Shown: piece by piece, positions 11,014 to 21,121 of the stretch
Position numbering within the stretch: the first letter of the stretch is position 1
How the letters are laid out: every line of letters begins with the position of its first letter
NCBI GenBank assembly: GCA_904063045.1
Contig: CAJFCJ010000074.1
Span: forward strand, 113,195 to 152,687
Direction: 5' to 3'
Origin: Dimorphilus gyrociliatus
Lineage: Eukaryota > Annelida > Polychaeta > Dinophilidae
Length of the DNA stretch: 39,493 bases
Program-made: the position numbers and the translations under genes
Notes under the pieces: generated by a model
Seen by the model: only the letters and a program-made list of their open reading frames with translations
The model's database searches: none
What the model was told of the DNA's origin: nothing

Positions 11014-11331
11014 ATTAACACAGTTTGTTTAGAAAAGACAAAAAGAAATGGTGGAACATTACCTATCAGAGGATCAAAAGCTTTCACTTTACTAGCTTTA
11101 TGTTGCTTAAGTTTGGCATATGATGACACATCATTCACCAAAGCAAACATCACTGTAAGAATGCTGCCACCAGTACAATTTTGTCAGGGACAACAAGTAC
11201 ACCAGTCTTATGATTTGGCTGATGAACCAGTATGTACCTTTGAAACTAAAGAAATGACCAAAATAATGGCAAATATTTATGAAATAAAAGCTGAAAAACT
11301 GGCAATTCAAGCAGTTATAAGTGTATGGTGA
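11014..11331 (+). CDS. Env-like glycoprotein, N-terminal piece
   Basis: After the pol TGA the same frame stays open and encodes a hydrophobic stretch (FTLLALCCLSLA) that looks like a signal peptide, then a cysteine-bearing ectodomain start. No ATG lies ahead of the signal peptide in this frame, in this copy or the 14.7-kb copy, so expression would need a spliced leader as known for errantivirus env, or readthrough of the TGA. The frame ends at 11331 and the rest of the protein is in another frame, overlapping by a few bases. This is an old endogenous copy; the break is noted and not repaired. Confidence 0.65.
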   Translation: MNTVCLEKTKRNGGTLPIRGSKAFTLLALCCLSLAYDDTSFTKANITVRMLPPVQFCQGQQVHQSYDLADEPVCTFETKEMTKIMANIYEIKAEKLAIQAVISVW

Positions 11332-13532
11332 AAAGAAGAATCAACTTTTATACATATTATTTCTTTGGAGCTAAGAAGCACAGAATTGAAAAACAAACAC
11401 TTACCTTGACTGAAAAACAATGTAGAAAAATGCTTAATTCTAAGAAAACTCTAAATGGACAAAAACTTATTCAGAAAGGAAAACTTCTGGTGTTTGATGA
11501 AAACAAAGGAACATATTTCAAATGGCCAAGAACAACAGTTATTGAAGAATTCACAACCATATTACAAATTGGTAAAGCTTATTGGCAACCTAGCCAAGAC
11601 AAAATAACTACAAATCTGGAATATATGGAAGACTGTTCTATAAAGGATAGATTCTGTAGAACACTGGATTCAATTATCATATTTAATCCAACAAAAGGGC
11701 AACACCTCCTTGGCCATAGCTCACCTTGGAAAGTTGTGGCAAAAAACATAGAATGTGTTAAACTGGGAGGATACTTTTCATGTCCAAATTATGCAATAAT
11801 GGACGTCCCATATCAAGACAGATACATAAAAGGATTTGGTGGACCAGGAACAAGAGTATTAGTTCCACATAAAGCATTTGATTTATTAAGAACTGATCTT
11901 AAAGATTCAAACTATGTAAATAAGATAATGTTAGCGGAAAGGAAATATCAAGTTATTTCAAATATTGAAGCTACAAGACTGGAAAAGTTTGAAGGAAAAA
12001 AGAAATCATTTTTGAGAAATGCTAATGAAACAAATAAACAAAATATTGTAATTTATAATGATTGGTATAGAGAAGGTGATAGAAATTATCACATGTTGCT
12101 AAAAACCCAATCAACACCATTAGTAAAAACACTTATTTTGGAAGACATTATTTCACCTGATATTTGGGATATAGATAACAATTACATTCTGACAATGCTG
12201 GAAAATTCCAAATTGAAACCCACTCCAAGAATCAGACTACAAGATTTCAGATTGAAACACAAAGAAATCACTTTCAACCCATTACAAAAATTAAATATTT
12301 GGTATGAAAGTCCAACAGGGAACCAATTTCAAACAATGAAAGCAAATGGAAAATTTACACTATTACAACAAAGCCCAAACATTGCTAATTGGAGAATGGA
12401 GGAAAACATGATGAAAAACAAACCAGAATTTCACACATTGGACATTGAAAATGCAGTTAGAACATCTGCCTTACTCAGTAATATTGATAAGAACTTCCAA
12501 AATTTACAAACTGTATTTAAACAAGTTTCTCAACTTTTATGCAAAGAGTTTATTATGAGAAATAAGATGGTGGCATTGCTTACACCTTTGGCACCCCAAC
12601 TTCCAACAATATTGGATCCAACACAAGGAACTCACAGCACCTGGCTGGGTGATCTAACAACACTCAACACATGCACAGAACTCAAATCAGTTCAAGTAAT
12701 TTGTGATGTTGGAATCATAACAAAAAATGGATTATGTTCAAAAAAGTTCCTCATCAAGTATAAAGATCTTCTATTTTCAATTGATCCAATACTACACCAT
12801 GCCTACCACATAACAAAAGAAGATATAAGATATGGGGAATGTGACCAAACACAATATCTTTTTAAAATAAAAAAGAACCCTCTGGATGCTGAAAGAAATC
12901 AGAAAGGAGCATCTTCTGGAAGGAAAACTTTTATCTATTATACAAAGAATGGTTGTAAATTCCAAACAGCTGCTGCAAGGTCAATAAGAATGAAAATCAG
13001 CAATGAAATTGAAGAACCAAAACTGGAAGTTGCAAGGCTCACTCAGCTACTACAATTGGGTATAAAAGATGATGTTGGCAAAAAACACCAACAGTTCCAA
13101 CAAGTTCTTGACTATATACAATATACTTTAACAAGGCATAACAAGCATATCAACTTTGCTAATGAATTAGGAATTGACTCAAGTATGTCAACACATCAAC
13201 ATTTATTTTCATCATGGCTAAAAACTCCAACTAAAATGTTGATTAACATTGCATTTCCAACAATAATTATTATTGGAACTTCATTTATATTATGGCTAGC
13301 ATATAAAAGAAGATGTAACAAACTTACTAGGAAAAGACTTTGGAAATACTTAGAAAGAAGGAAAGCTCAACCCACAGCTCCAGATACACAAGAGGAACTA
13401 CAGATCCCAACATACTCAACTATGGAAATCGATCAAGAAGCAATACCTCTTCAAAACTATCCAACATTTTCAAAGGAAGGTAATAGAGTCATTGTAACAA
13501 GTCCCAGACCTTTTGTGGAAGCAAGGTCTTAA
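11325..13532 (+). CDS. Env-like transmembrane glycoprotein, main part
   Basis: A 735-residue open frame follows pol, where errantivirus-like elements carry env. A single hydrophobic helix at about residues 638-660 (INIAFPTIIIIGTSFILWLA) is followed by a basic stop-transfer stretch and a tail of roughly 75 residues, as in a type I membrane glycoprotein. Cysteines are spread through the first 580 residues. I could not recognise a fusion peptide or a named env family by eye. A one-base break separates it from the signal-peptide piece, so this copy would not yield a secreted protein as it stands. The stop lies directly before the polypurine tract. Confidence 0.7.
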   Translation: MVKRRINFYTYYFFGAKKHRIEKQTLTLTEKQCRKMLNSKKTLNGQKLIQKGKLLVFDENKGTYFKWPRTTVIEEFTTILQIGKAYWQPSQDKITTNLEYMEDCSIKDRFCRTLDSIIIFNPTKGQHLLGHSSPWKVVAKNIECVKLGGYFSCPNYAIMDVPYQDRYIKGFGGPGTRVLVPHKAFDLLRTDLKDSNYVNKIMLAERKYQVISNIEATRLEKFEGKKKSFLRNANETNKQNIVIYNDWYREGDRNYHMLLKTQSTPLVKTLILEDIISPDIWDIDNNYILTMLENSKLKPTPRIRLQDFRLKHKEITFNPLQKLNIWYESPTGNQFQTMKANGKFTLLQQSPNIANWRMEENMMKNKPEFHTLDIENAVRTSALLSNIDKNFQNLQTVFKQVSQLLCKEFIMRNKMVALLTPLAPQLPTILDPTQGTHSTWLGDLTTLNTCTELKSVQVICDVGIITKNGLCSKKFLIKYKDLLFSIDPILHHAYHITKEDIRYGECDQTQYLFKIKKNPLDAERNQKGASSGRKTFIYYTKNGCKFQTAAARSIRMKISNEIEEPKLEVARLTQLLQLGIKDDVGKKHQQFQQVLDYIQYTLTRHNKHINFANELGIDSSMSTHQHLFSSWLKTPTKMLINIAFPTIIIIGTSFILWLAYKRRCNKLTRKRLWKYLERRKAQPTAPDTQEELQIPTYSTMEIDQEAIPLQNYPTFSKEGNRVIVTSPRPFVEARS

Positions 13533-13542
13533 AAGGGTGGGA
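13530..13542 (+). promoter_or_regulatory. Polypurine tract of the gypsy element
   Basis: The run aaaagggtggga overlaps the env stop codon region and lies 5 bases before the LTR start TGTGCAC. In LTR elements such a tract primes plus-strand DNA synthesis. Confidence 0.7.
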
Positions 13543-13546
13543 TATC

Positions 13547-14286
13547 TGTGCACTTAGATATAAGGGTACATTAGAAAGACTTCTATTTTTTTTAGGAATT
13601 AGACTGGTGCAACTATTGAAATACTTATATTTCGTAGGAATTATAGTGGTGGAACTTTAGAAAGACTTTTATTTCGTAGAGTTAGCTTTTAGTACTTTAG
13701 AAAGAACTCTATTTCATAAGAAATAGACTTTTTGACCGTAACAGATGGTGGCTACTTGGGGAATTAACAAAGGAACAAAGAACATGGAAAAGATGCAGGT
13801 CAAACACCAGATGCTGATGAGACAGGCCTGTTTGCTGTGGCACATGTTTGGCATGTGGCCCTAATCTTAGGATTATATTTTATATGTGTGATATAACAGT
13901 CTTTCATATTTTTGTTACATGAGAATTATGAGACTGTCAGATTTCAACTTTGTAATCCTTTGACCATTTGAACCCAAGCTTTGGAAAATGTATAAAAGGA
14001 AATGCATTTCCTCAGCTTGTCAGTTCAGTTCTTTAACTGTTAACTGGTTGTTTAAACTTACTTGTTTAGAACTAGAAACTCATTTACTCAATACATATTC
14101 TTTGGATGAAATACTGGTATTTTGTTGAATTATTTCTACCGAAATTACATTTGTTAAGACTATTTGTGGACGAACTTGAAAGGTTCTAATTGGACCAGTA
14201 CTTTTGTAAATTGATAAATGATTGGAAAGGACAAATACTGTTCTGAAGAAGCAGAAATTCCTACAATTACAATACAACAAAGTACA
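13547..14286 (+). repeat. 3' LTR, family A (about 740 bp)
   Basis: Starts TGTGCAC after the polypurine tract. Homology with the copy at 20.2-20.5 kb ends at aaagtaca (14286), giving TG...CA ends. Other copies are at 16612-16997, 23285-23410 and 25990-26455. The U3 part holds imperfect internal repeats (ttctatttcgtagg, tagtggtggaactttagaaa). The TATA box is at 13991-13999. Confidence 0.75.
13991..14030 (+). promoter_or_regulatory. LTR core promoter (TATA box and initiator-like site)
   Basis: The TATA box tataaaagg at 13991 is followed about 30 bases later by tcagttcagtt, an initiator-like sequence expected at the start of the R region. The TATA block is conserved in the copies at 16.7 and 26.4 kb. 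Confidence 0.6.
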
Positions 14287-14734
14287 GCAATCAATTTTGA
14301 TATTCTCTGTTTCAATAAAATAAATATATTAAGAACTGGAACTAAGCACTTAAAAGGATCCTCTGGAAAGAACCTTCACTGGAGCCAGCCTTCTACTCCT
14401 CAACATTGGAAGACAGTTTGGTAATTTGACAACCTGCTATTACAAGCTCTTGAATTCTCATATTGTTACTTGCTTAAGTAAAAAACAACTCTAAATTTTC
14501 TTTTTCGAATATCTCAGGTTGCAAATGCCAGCAAATGGAAAAGTAAATTATTAGCTAGCCATATATTTACAACATGGCATACTGAACTAAAAAGGAACCA
14601 CTCTGTAACCCTAAACCCTAACCATACTTCAAAGAAAGGAAAGAAAAATAGGATTTTGGGGGTCGGGTGCAAACATACCTGGGTGCAAATGTACCTGAGT
14701 TCTAGAACCTAGAAAAAGAATAAACCTATAACAG
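14287..14734. other. Repeat debris without genes
   Basis: 14378-14480 matches 5518-5573 (cttcactgg ... catattgttacttgcttaagt). 14603-14622 contains gtaaccctaaaccctaacc, like the MITE interior. 14668-14697 holds a short direct repeat (gtgcaaacatacctgg / gtgcaaatgtacctga). No coding potential is seen. Confidence 0.5.
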
Positions 14735-15000
14735 TTAACACAGTGACAGTAAGGAAACAACAAACAAATGGTGGAACACTACCTATCAGAGGATCAATAA
14801 TTTATACACTGCTAGCAATATGCTGTTTAAACTTAGTCCAAGCAAGTGTATCCATAACAAAAGCAAACATAACTGTAAGAATGCTACTGTCAGTAGAGTT
14901 TTGTTAAGGACAACAAGTACACTAATCTTTTGATTTAGCAGATGAACCAGCATGTACTTTTGAAACTAAACAAATGACCAAAATTATTGACATAGACAAC
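14735..15000 (+). pseudogene. Second env-like 5' fragment
   Basis: Colinear with 11018-11270: the signal-peptide region and first ectodomain codons are recognisable (aaatggtggaacac, cctatcagaggatcaa, gatgaaccagcatgta). It has an in-frame stop just after the first conserved cysteine and ends abruptly at about 14990. It is a relic of another insertion of the same gypsy family. Confidence 0.65.
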
Positions 15001-15180
15001 TAGACAGTTCAATGACTGTAAATTGATAATTGGATCAAGTATAAAAATCCTCACTATTTTCAGTCTACCAAACCATTTTATTTAACAACAGATGCTTCCA
15101 ATTATGCAGTTGTTGCAGTTCTGGAACAAGAATGGGAACCCATCAAAATAGATCATACAAAAAAGTCTGTGGTACAAAAC
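15001..15180 (+). pseudogene. LTR-like bit plus RNase H fragment of gypsy
   Basis: 15001-15055 resembles 5336-5400. It is followed by codons for KPFYLTTDASNYAV and AVLEQEWEPI, the start of a Ty3/gypsy RNase H domain with its catalytic aspartate (TDAS). It stops after about 35 residues. The order env, LTR-like, RNase H shows that rearranged or nested pieces lie here. Confidence 0.65.
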
Positions 15181-15382
15181 ATTTCTTTTAACACTATTTA
15201 TATATGATATACATAAAGTATTTTGCAATTAATGCTAATTATATTGACAAATTGGTGTGTACATGTTTACATTAATTATCTAGTCATTAGCAATGAAAGC
15301 CATTTATATATATATGCAAACTAAGAAAAAGCAGGCAGAGTATCCTGATAATACTTGCCTCATACCCTTTCTTTCTTAAATT

Positions 15383-16404
15383 ATGGTATTTTTCACAAAA
15401 CTTTTCTCCTTCTTTCTAATTCTATTTCTTTCATTTGAAATTCAACTTTCTGGTAAGATGATTTTTATCTATGTTTTTGGTGTTTTTATACAAGTTTCTG
15501 AAAAGATAACTAAAGCAAATTGCAACAGTAAAAGATTTTGTTGAATTAAAGCTTCAAATCAAGTCTTTGGAGATCCCTGCTTTGGAATAAGTATTTATCA
15601 GTTAATTACGAATGCAAACAGACAGTGGTAGGCCTAAAAACAAAAATTGCTTGCAAACATAAAACACTTAATTTGGCTTGTTCAAATGGTCAATTTATTG
15701 AGATTATATCAGTTTTATATGGAAGATATCAAGATGATCATCAAACATGTAAACATGGACTAAAGAAAAAACTTACTCATAATAATTGCAATTCAACACA
15801 TTCCTACTTAAATGTAGGTCAATTATGTAATAAAAAACAGAGGTGTAGTATAAAAGCAGAAAATTCTGTATTTGGTGATCCATGTATTGGAATTTTTAAA
15901 TATTTAGAAGCAAAATACATTTGTCATGAATTTGATCAAATAGAAACAACAACAGTAACAACTTCAACAACAACAATGGAGACAATTAATTATACAACAC
16001 CTTCTCCAACTAGTTTTAATCATTGTAAGTGTTTTTTTTTCTATCTGAAACATAGTTTTTAACTTTTCTATTCTCTTTTTCAAGATAATATTCCAATAAT
16101 TGTTTGTAAACATCAAATTGCTAGTTTAAAATGTGCAGCTAAGTCAATAATTCACATTGAGCATGTATTCTATGGAAATAGAGAAGATGATTGGATAAGT
16201 TGTACAAAGCAACACTTAAAGAGTATCTTATCGGCTAACAAGATAAGTCAATGTGAATCGTTAAAGTCAACTGGAAAAGTATCTTTAATGTGCAACAAAA
16301 AACAGTTCTGCTCAGTGGAACCAAAACATTATTATAGTCATCATTTCTGTTGCAATGACTTTAGTTTCTTTACTGTTATCTATTCTTGTTTAAAGGTCAA
16401 ATAG
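15383..16404 (+). pseudogene. Secreted multi-domain SUEL (rhamnose-binding) lectin, damaged
   Basis: Exon 1 (15383-15452) encodes a signal peptide (MVFFTKLFSFFLILFLS). A 42-nt intron leads in phase to 15495. There follows only the C-terminal half of a first SUEL domain (FGDPCFGISIYQL), broken by a TGA at 15542 and a one-base shift near 15608. A complete second domain spans about 15640-15935 (YGRYQDDHQTC, FGDPCIGIFKYLE, then a Y-I-C end), with a Thr-rich mucin-like linker after it. A 60-nt intron (16025-16084) joins in phase to a third, divergent domain (FYGNREDDWISC) ending at 16404. SUEL domains bind L-rhamnose or galactose and serve in immunity or egg coats. The missing half-domain argues for real decay; domains 2-3 remain open. 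Confidence 0.75.
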
Positions 16405-16611
16405 TACATTTAAGTGTATGCAAAAGAAAATACACCAGTCTGGTGAAATTAGTTCTTTCATAGTAGACATTAGTTCATATACACATAGAATTACATTTTC
16501 TACAGCCAGACAAGCATTCTAAAAAGAAGTATTAAATCAGTAAACATGAAACATTAAAGTAGGCTCAAAAGATTTACTATAGCAACTTCCTTCCTTCTTA
16601 AGAAATTCAAG

Positions 16612-16997
16612 AATATATGTGTGATATAACAAGTCTTTCATATTTTTGTTACATGAGAATTTTGAGACTGTCAGACTTTAACTTTGTAACCCTTTGACCA
16701 ATTGAACCCAAGTTTTGGGAAATGTATAAAAGGAAATGCATTTCCCCAGTTTGTCAGTTCAGTTCTTAAACCATTCAAGTGGTTGTTTAAACTTACTTGT
16801 TTAGAACTAGAAACTCACTTACTCAATACATATTCTTTAAACGAAATACTGCCATTTTGCTGATTAATTTCCATGGAAATTACATTTCCTAAGACTATTT
16901 GTGTAGGAACTTGAAAGGTTCTATTTGTGTGAGTACTTTGGTGCATTGATAAATGATTGGAAAGGACAAATACTGTTCTAAAGAAGCAGAAATTCCT
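16612..16997 (+). repeat. LTR family A fragment (copy 2)
   Basis: Matches 13882-14264: gtgatataacaagtctttcat, the TATA block tataaaagg near 16723, and gtttaaacttacttgtttag. It breaks off at gaaattcct (16997), where it is fused to an oppositely oriented reverse transcriptase fragment. A few shared bases (ggaatt) lie at the junction. Confidence 0.7.
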
Positions 16998-17482
16998 TTT
17001 GGAATATGATGAAATGCACTTGTTAAATCCAATATAGAAAAATATTTGTGGCCTCCTCCAAGCTTATCAAATAAATCTTCCTGATGTGGGATTGGATAAC
17101 AATTCTTTTTTGATTGCTTGTTAAGTTTTCTGTAATCCACACACATTCTTAATGTTCCTTCTTTCTTTTTCACAAAAACAATGGGTGAAGCCCATTGGCT
17201 TTTGCTTGCTCTAATTAGACCATTTTCCAATAATCCATTTAATTGATCCCTGCATTCCTGCTGTTTGCTGGGTGGCAATCTGTATGGTCTTTGTTTGAAA
17301 GGCTTTATATCTTCCAATAATTCAATTGCCATTGGTGGAACATCTGGTGAACCAATGTCATTCTGATTTGTAGCAATAATATCTTCATAATTCTTTATCA
17401 TGTCTTTTAATTCTTCTCTGTTCTTGTCAAGATTATTTTTGGACACATGTAAATAATTGTCAATTTCTAGTATTGTGTACAC
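16998..17482 (-). pseudogene. pol: Gypsy reverse transcriptase N-terminal fragment
   Basis: The minus strand encodes a pre-RT region (YEDIIATNQNDIG), then RPYRLPPSKQQE, IRASKSQWASPIVFVKKK, RMCVDYRKLN and FSILDLTSAFHHIP. These are RT motifs 1-3 of Ty3/gypsy elements, with the first catalytic aspartate in ILDL. It stops at the fusion with LTR family A, so the YxDD motif is gone. Upstream on the same strand it is joined directly to a family B LTR, with gag and protease deleted. Confidence 0.85.
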
Positions 17483-17787
17483 AATACTGTTGAATAGTGA
17501 ATATAATCTAAACTTAGAATTTAAGCATAATTGATAATTAATTGAACTAGTTTTAGTTGGAAATCATAAATGTATGGATTAATAAATTGTAATATTAATG
17601 CTAGGTTGCAAATAGCAAATATTCTTTATATAATTCAATAGGTTTTATTACTGCATAATGTGTATGCACTGCCCTATGCGAAACTAGGTCACTACTGCTT
17701 ATCTTTATCAGTGCTATCTGCATAGTACAATACTGGTTCAATACTACTTCTCTATTGTAGAATATAGCTGACGAATGTATGTGTACA
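17470..17787 (-). repeat. LTR family B, inverted copy
   Basis: The reverse complement of 17787-17470 begins TGTACACATACATTCG and follows 19610-19930 closely. It ends in the perfect palindrome AGTATTGTGTACACAATACT, which overlaps the start of the RT fragment. About 55 bases present at the end of the other copies are missing. It begins exactly where the Cys-rich exon on the plus strand resumes, so the element likely inserted into that gene. Confidence 0.7.
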
Positions 17788-17982
17788 GTAACACTTGGAG
17801 GAATTCTAACAAAATCAACATTCTCATGCAAATCTCAAATTGAAATATTTATTCAAAAAGAAACTGGTATGAAAACTATTTGTTCAATATTTGCAAATTG
17901 CAAATTCAAATGTCCTGCAACTCAATCTATTAATTTCAGAGTATTTGAGGGAATGGAAATTTGTGAAATTATTTTATATTAG
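17788..17982 (+). pseudogene. Truncated Cys-rich exon of unknown gene
   Basis: An open frame right after the LTR end encodes about 64 residues with spaced cysteines (STFSCKSQIE, TICSIFANCKFKCPA, GMEICEII) and ends at a TAG at 17982. I do not recognise the family; it looks like the last exon of a secreted protein. Its upstream part is replaced by the inverted gypsy fragment. Whether it was once part of the SUEL gene 1.4 kb upstream cannot be told from this sequence. Confidence 0.45.
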
Positions 17983-18440
17983 TAAATAATTAATTATTAC
18001 TTGAAATATGTAATTCAATATACAATACAGATATTCTATTTTTAGTCACTGGAATGATTATCTTTAATAATAAAGATTTTTTTTCTTGAACATTTATTTA
18101 ACAATACAATAAAATGAAATGGCAATTGTCACTTTGTAAATCAACATATTCCTCTATTTTCGCTCAAAATGACATTTTTCAATCTATGGAAATTTTTCCA
18201 ATATTTTCCCAATTTCTATCCAATAATTTCCACTTAACATAGACATTGATAAATTCAAAGCTTTAACATGATTTGATGACGTAATAAGACTTGCAAATAA
18301 TTATTAATCCATCTCCCATTCCAATATTATTACTGAAATCTAGATTTTCAATAGAAGAAAATTTTTCCAATGTATTGCCAATAGTTATCCAAGATTGGCA
18401 TCACTAAAACTGCAAGGGGCGGTTTTAACAACTCCCATAA
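17983..18440. other. Non-coding AT-rich stretch
   Basis: No coding region, repeat or RNA gene recognised; only short A/T runs. Confidence 0.5.
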
Positions 18441-18525
18441 TGGATGTGGTAGAAAACGGCCATAAATCTATGGTTTTACCATAACCCTAACCCAGTCCTT
18501 GTTTTTGCCTAACCTTTTTGATTAC
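18441..18525 (+). mobile_element. Truncated MITE copy
   Basis: ggatgtggtagaaaacggcc, then ataaatctatggttttacca, then taaccctaaccc matches the first 85 bases of the MITE at 34340-34546. The rest is missing. Confidence 0.65.
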
Positions 18526-19609
18526 AGAATCCAACAGAACTCATTATAAGTGTTATATTACTGTAATGAAAACAATCTAACATATGTTTTGGACCTAATA
18601 CGAGGGACTTCCAAGAACCAACAATTTGATTTAACTCTAGAAATGTAAACTGGTAAATAAGTAGCTGAACTAGTGTATTAGAAAATAAATTATACAAAAT
18701 TCCAGAAATGACTTCCGGTTCTGAATACAGTATTCCTTATAGTTTACAAAAGTAATATTTTAAATGAATGTCACACAGACTTAATGTTTAGGTATGATAT
18801 TACAAAAAATGTTGTGTAAACTGTTTTTAAAAATTTTTTTTATACTAACCACAATTATCATTTATCCTGTAATGATCATATTGAAAAGAAGGTAATAATT
18901 CGTTAGGATGTGTAATTATTGATATTGAATTGAAAAAGCAAAGACTTGTAAAATTTTCATATTCAATTGATCTTTAAATGAAAAATGAAGAAATTTTCAC
19001 TGATTTTGTTATCTGTTTTTAAATAATTTAAATTTTTAAATTTATTAACTTGCAAAGCTTATCCCTTTTGCAGTATTTTAAACAATTCTCCACACTTGTT
19101 ACACCAGAATATTCATTATCAAATTCAGAAATTGGCATTGACCAACCAAAAATTGCCATACCCGGATAATGTTCATACATACATTCTATTTTATTTTTTT
19201 TTTAGAAAAAACCTTTTTTTTCTCAAAAATTAAAAGAAATAAGACAAACCTGTAGAAGAATTTGAAATTATTCGAAAACTTGTACTTAACGCAATTATTT
19301 GAAGAAAATAAATTGCTTGATACATTCTTGTATACTGACAGATAGACTTTGAAAACCTTTTTTCACCAAAAGTGATTAGATCTTTTCATCAATATGATTG
19401 TGAAACTCTTCATTTTGTCATTCTAACCCTGACAAAAAATCCTTTTCTCTTTCTAAAATTTGAAACTATACTATTTTATTGATAAATTGAACAGAAAATT
19501 ACAAAATGACAAAAACAAATTTCTTTGTTTATAAAGATTTAAGTGTAGAAAAAAATTTGAAGAATTAATATTTTGTCTCTTAACTAGAACAACAATTTTT
19601 AATAATGCT
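18526..19609. other. Non-coding stretch, nothing recognised
   Basis: No domain-bearing frame, no conserved repeat and no RNA gene seen. The stretch is very AT-rich with T/A homopolymers. Confidence 0.5.
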
Positions 19610-19980
19610 TGTACACATACATTCGTCAGCTATATTCTACAATAGAGAAGTAGTATTCAACAGTATTGTACTATGCAGATAGCACTGATAAAGATAAGCA
19701 GTAATGACCTAGTTTCGCATAGGGCAGTGCATACACATTATGCAGCAATAAAACCTATTAAATTATATAAAGAATATTTGCTATATGCAACCTAGTATTA
19801 ATATTACAATTTATTAATCCATACATTTATGATTTTGAACTAAAACTAGTTCAATTAATTATCAATTATGCTTAAATTCTAAGTTTAGATTATATTGACT
19901 ATTCAACAGTATTGTATACACAATACTGTTCTTTTTAACATGCATTAATCAGATATACTTCCTCCTTATATGCTGATGCT
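19610..19980 (+). repeat. Solo LTR, family B, copy 3
   Basis: Starts TGTACACATACATTCGTC and ends ctgatgc, colinear with 6453-6812 with scattered substitutions. It carries the same TATA-like block and a near-palindrome at about 19913. No internal element sequence adjoins it, so it is a solo LTR. Confidence 0.65.
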
Positions 19981-20214
19981 AAATTTACTAACTCAATCAA
20001 TTGAATATCATTATTAAGGTAGAATATAAAAACCATCAAATATACAATCTACATGTTTTCTTCATTGTTCGACTTGTCCTACTAAAATTGTTACATCTTA
20101 TGCAACTCTCCAACCTGAGAAATTCAACTATTATTTAGAAGAGGAAAACAATAAAAACATGACCATATTTACAACTTTTCTTTGTCTTCAAATGTTACTT
20201 TTGTTTTTGTGAAC

Positions 20215-20543
20215 ATTGAAATTTGTGAACTATCAACCCTTAAAAGAGTATATAAACCCTACGAAATTAACAGTTGATAGTTCAGTTTTCTAACCGTCAG
20301 CTAGTTGTTTAAACTAGCTTGTTTAGAACTAGAAGCTCATCTTACTCAATACATATTCTTTGGACGAAATACTGGTGTTTTGTTAATTAATTTCTACCAA
20401 AATTGCCTTTGTTAGACTATTTGTGGATGAACTTTAAAGGTTCTATTTGTTTGAGTACTTTGGCAAGTTGGTAAATGATTGGAAAGGACAATTACAGTTG
20501 TGACGAACCAGAAATTCCTACAATTACAATACAACAAAGTACA
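20215..20543 (+). repeat. LTR family A, divergent copy
   Basis: Has its own TATA box (gtatataaacc near 20253), then gtttaaactagcttgtttag, ctcaatacatattctttgga and cctacaattacaatacaaca, ending at aaagtaca like 14286. The U3 part upstream does not match the 13.5-kb LTR, suggesting a subfamily or truncation. Confidence 0.65.
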
Positions 20544-21121
20544 ATGCTAGAAGAATAAGGGAGAATAGACCTCAACAATATTAAACAATCCAAATGTTGT
20601 GGATATCTTCTGTCCATGATAAAACATTTTATATGCTTTTTACAATGGAATGTAATGGACATGTCCTGATTTGGAATGAACTCAATCAATCCCAAATAAC
20701 TTTCTAAAAGAATTGATTCAAGCAGTTGAACTATAATTCAGAATTGATCAACTAATTGTTTTCGAAATTAGATCATTCATTCATTCATAGCATTACTTTT
20801 CAAATCTAGATCCTCAATACAACTGAATTAACAAATCTGTTAGGAATGCACAGTACTCAAATTAGCAATGTTCACCAATAGACTCTAAAATCAGAATTCT
20901 CAAGACTATGAAAATAGACAATAAAAGAACACATTTGATATATCTATCAAATCATTATCATAATCAACAATGATGTAGCTGGTGTCAATTCCAATCATAA
21001 GATTGATGATCTGGGAGAGAAGAAGATTGAAGGGGTTCTGAATCAATATAATCGATATCGGGTAGTTCCTTGATTGGATCTATTGTGAACATTAGGGTTA
21101 CTTTCCTGATAAAGGAATATA
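20544..21121. other. Non-coding stretch
   Basis: No gene or repeat recognised. A TA at 20 base pairs from the end serves as the left target duplication of the mariner element (21120-21121). Confidence 0.45.

Larger units (their letters stand above)
9311..14286 (+). mobile_element. Ty3/gypsy element with env-like gene, 5'-truncated
   Basis: The order RNase H, integrase, GPY/F module, env-like gene, polypurine tract, 3' LTR is that of an errantivirus-like gypsy element. The 5' LTR, gag, protease and most of the reverse transcriptase are absent: coding begins abruptly inside RNase H at 9311, where it abuts the MULE gene. Two single-base frame breaks (about 10400 and 11310) interrupt otherwise well-kept coding, so the insertion is fairly young or the indels are sequencing errors. 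Confidence 0.85.

Noticed and set aside
10557-11153. Minus-strand open frames under gypsy pol and env
   Set aside because: They are shadows of well-supported plus-strand integrase and env-like coding.
14603-14622. ccctaaaccctaacc telomere-like repeat
   Set aside because: Only two to three units, and the same strings occur inside the MITE family, so it is better explained as MITE debris than as a telomere.
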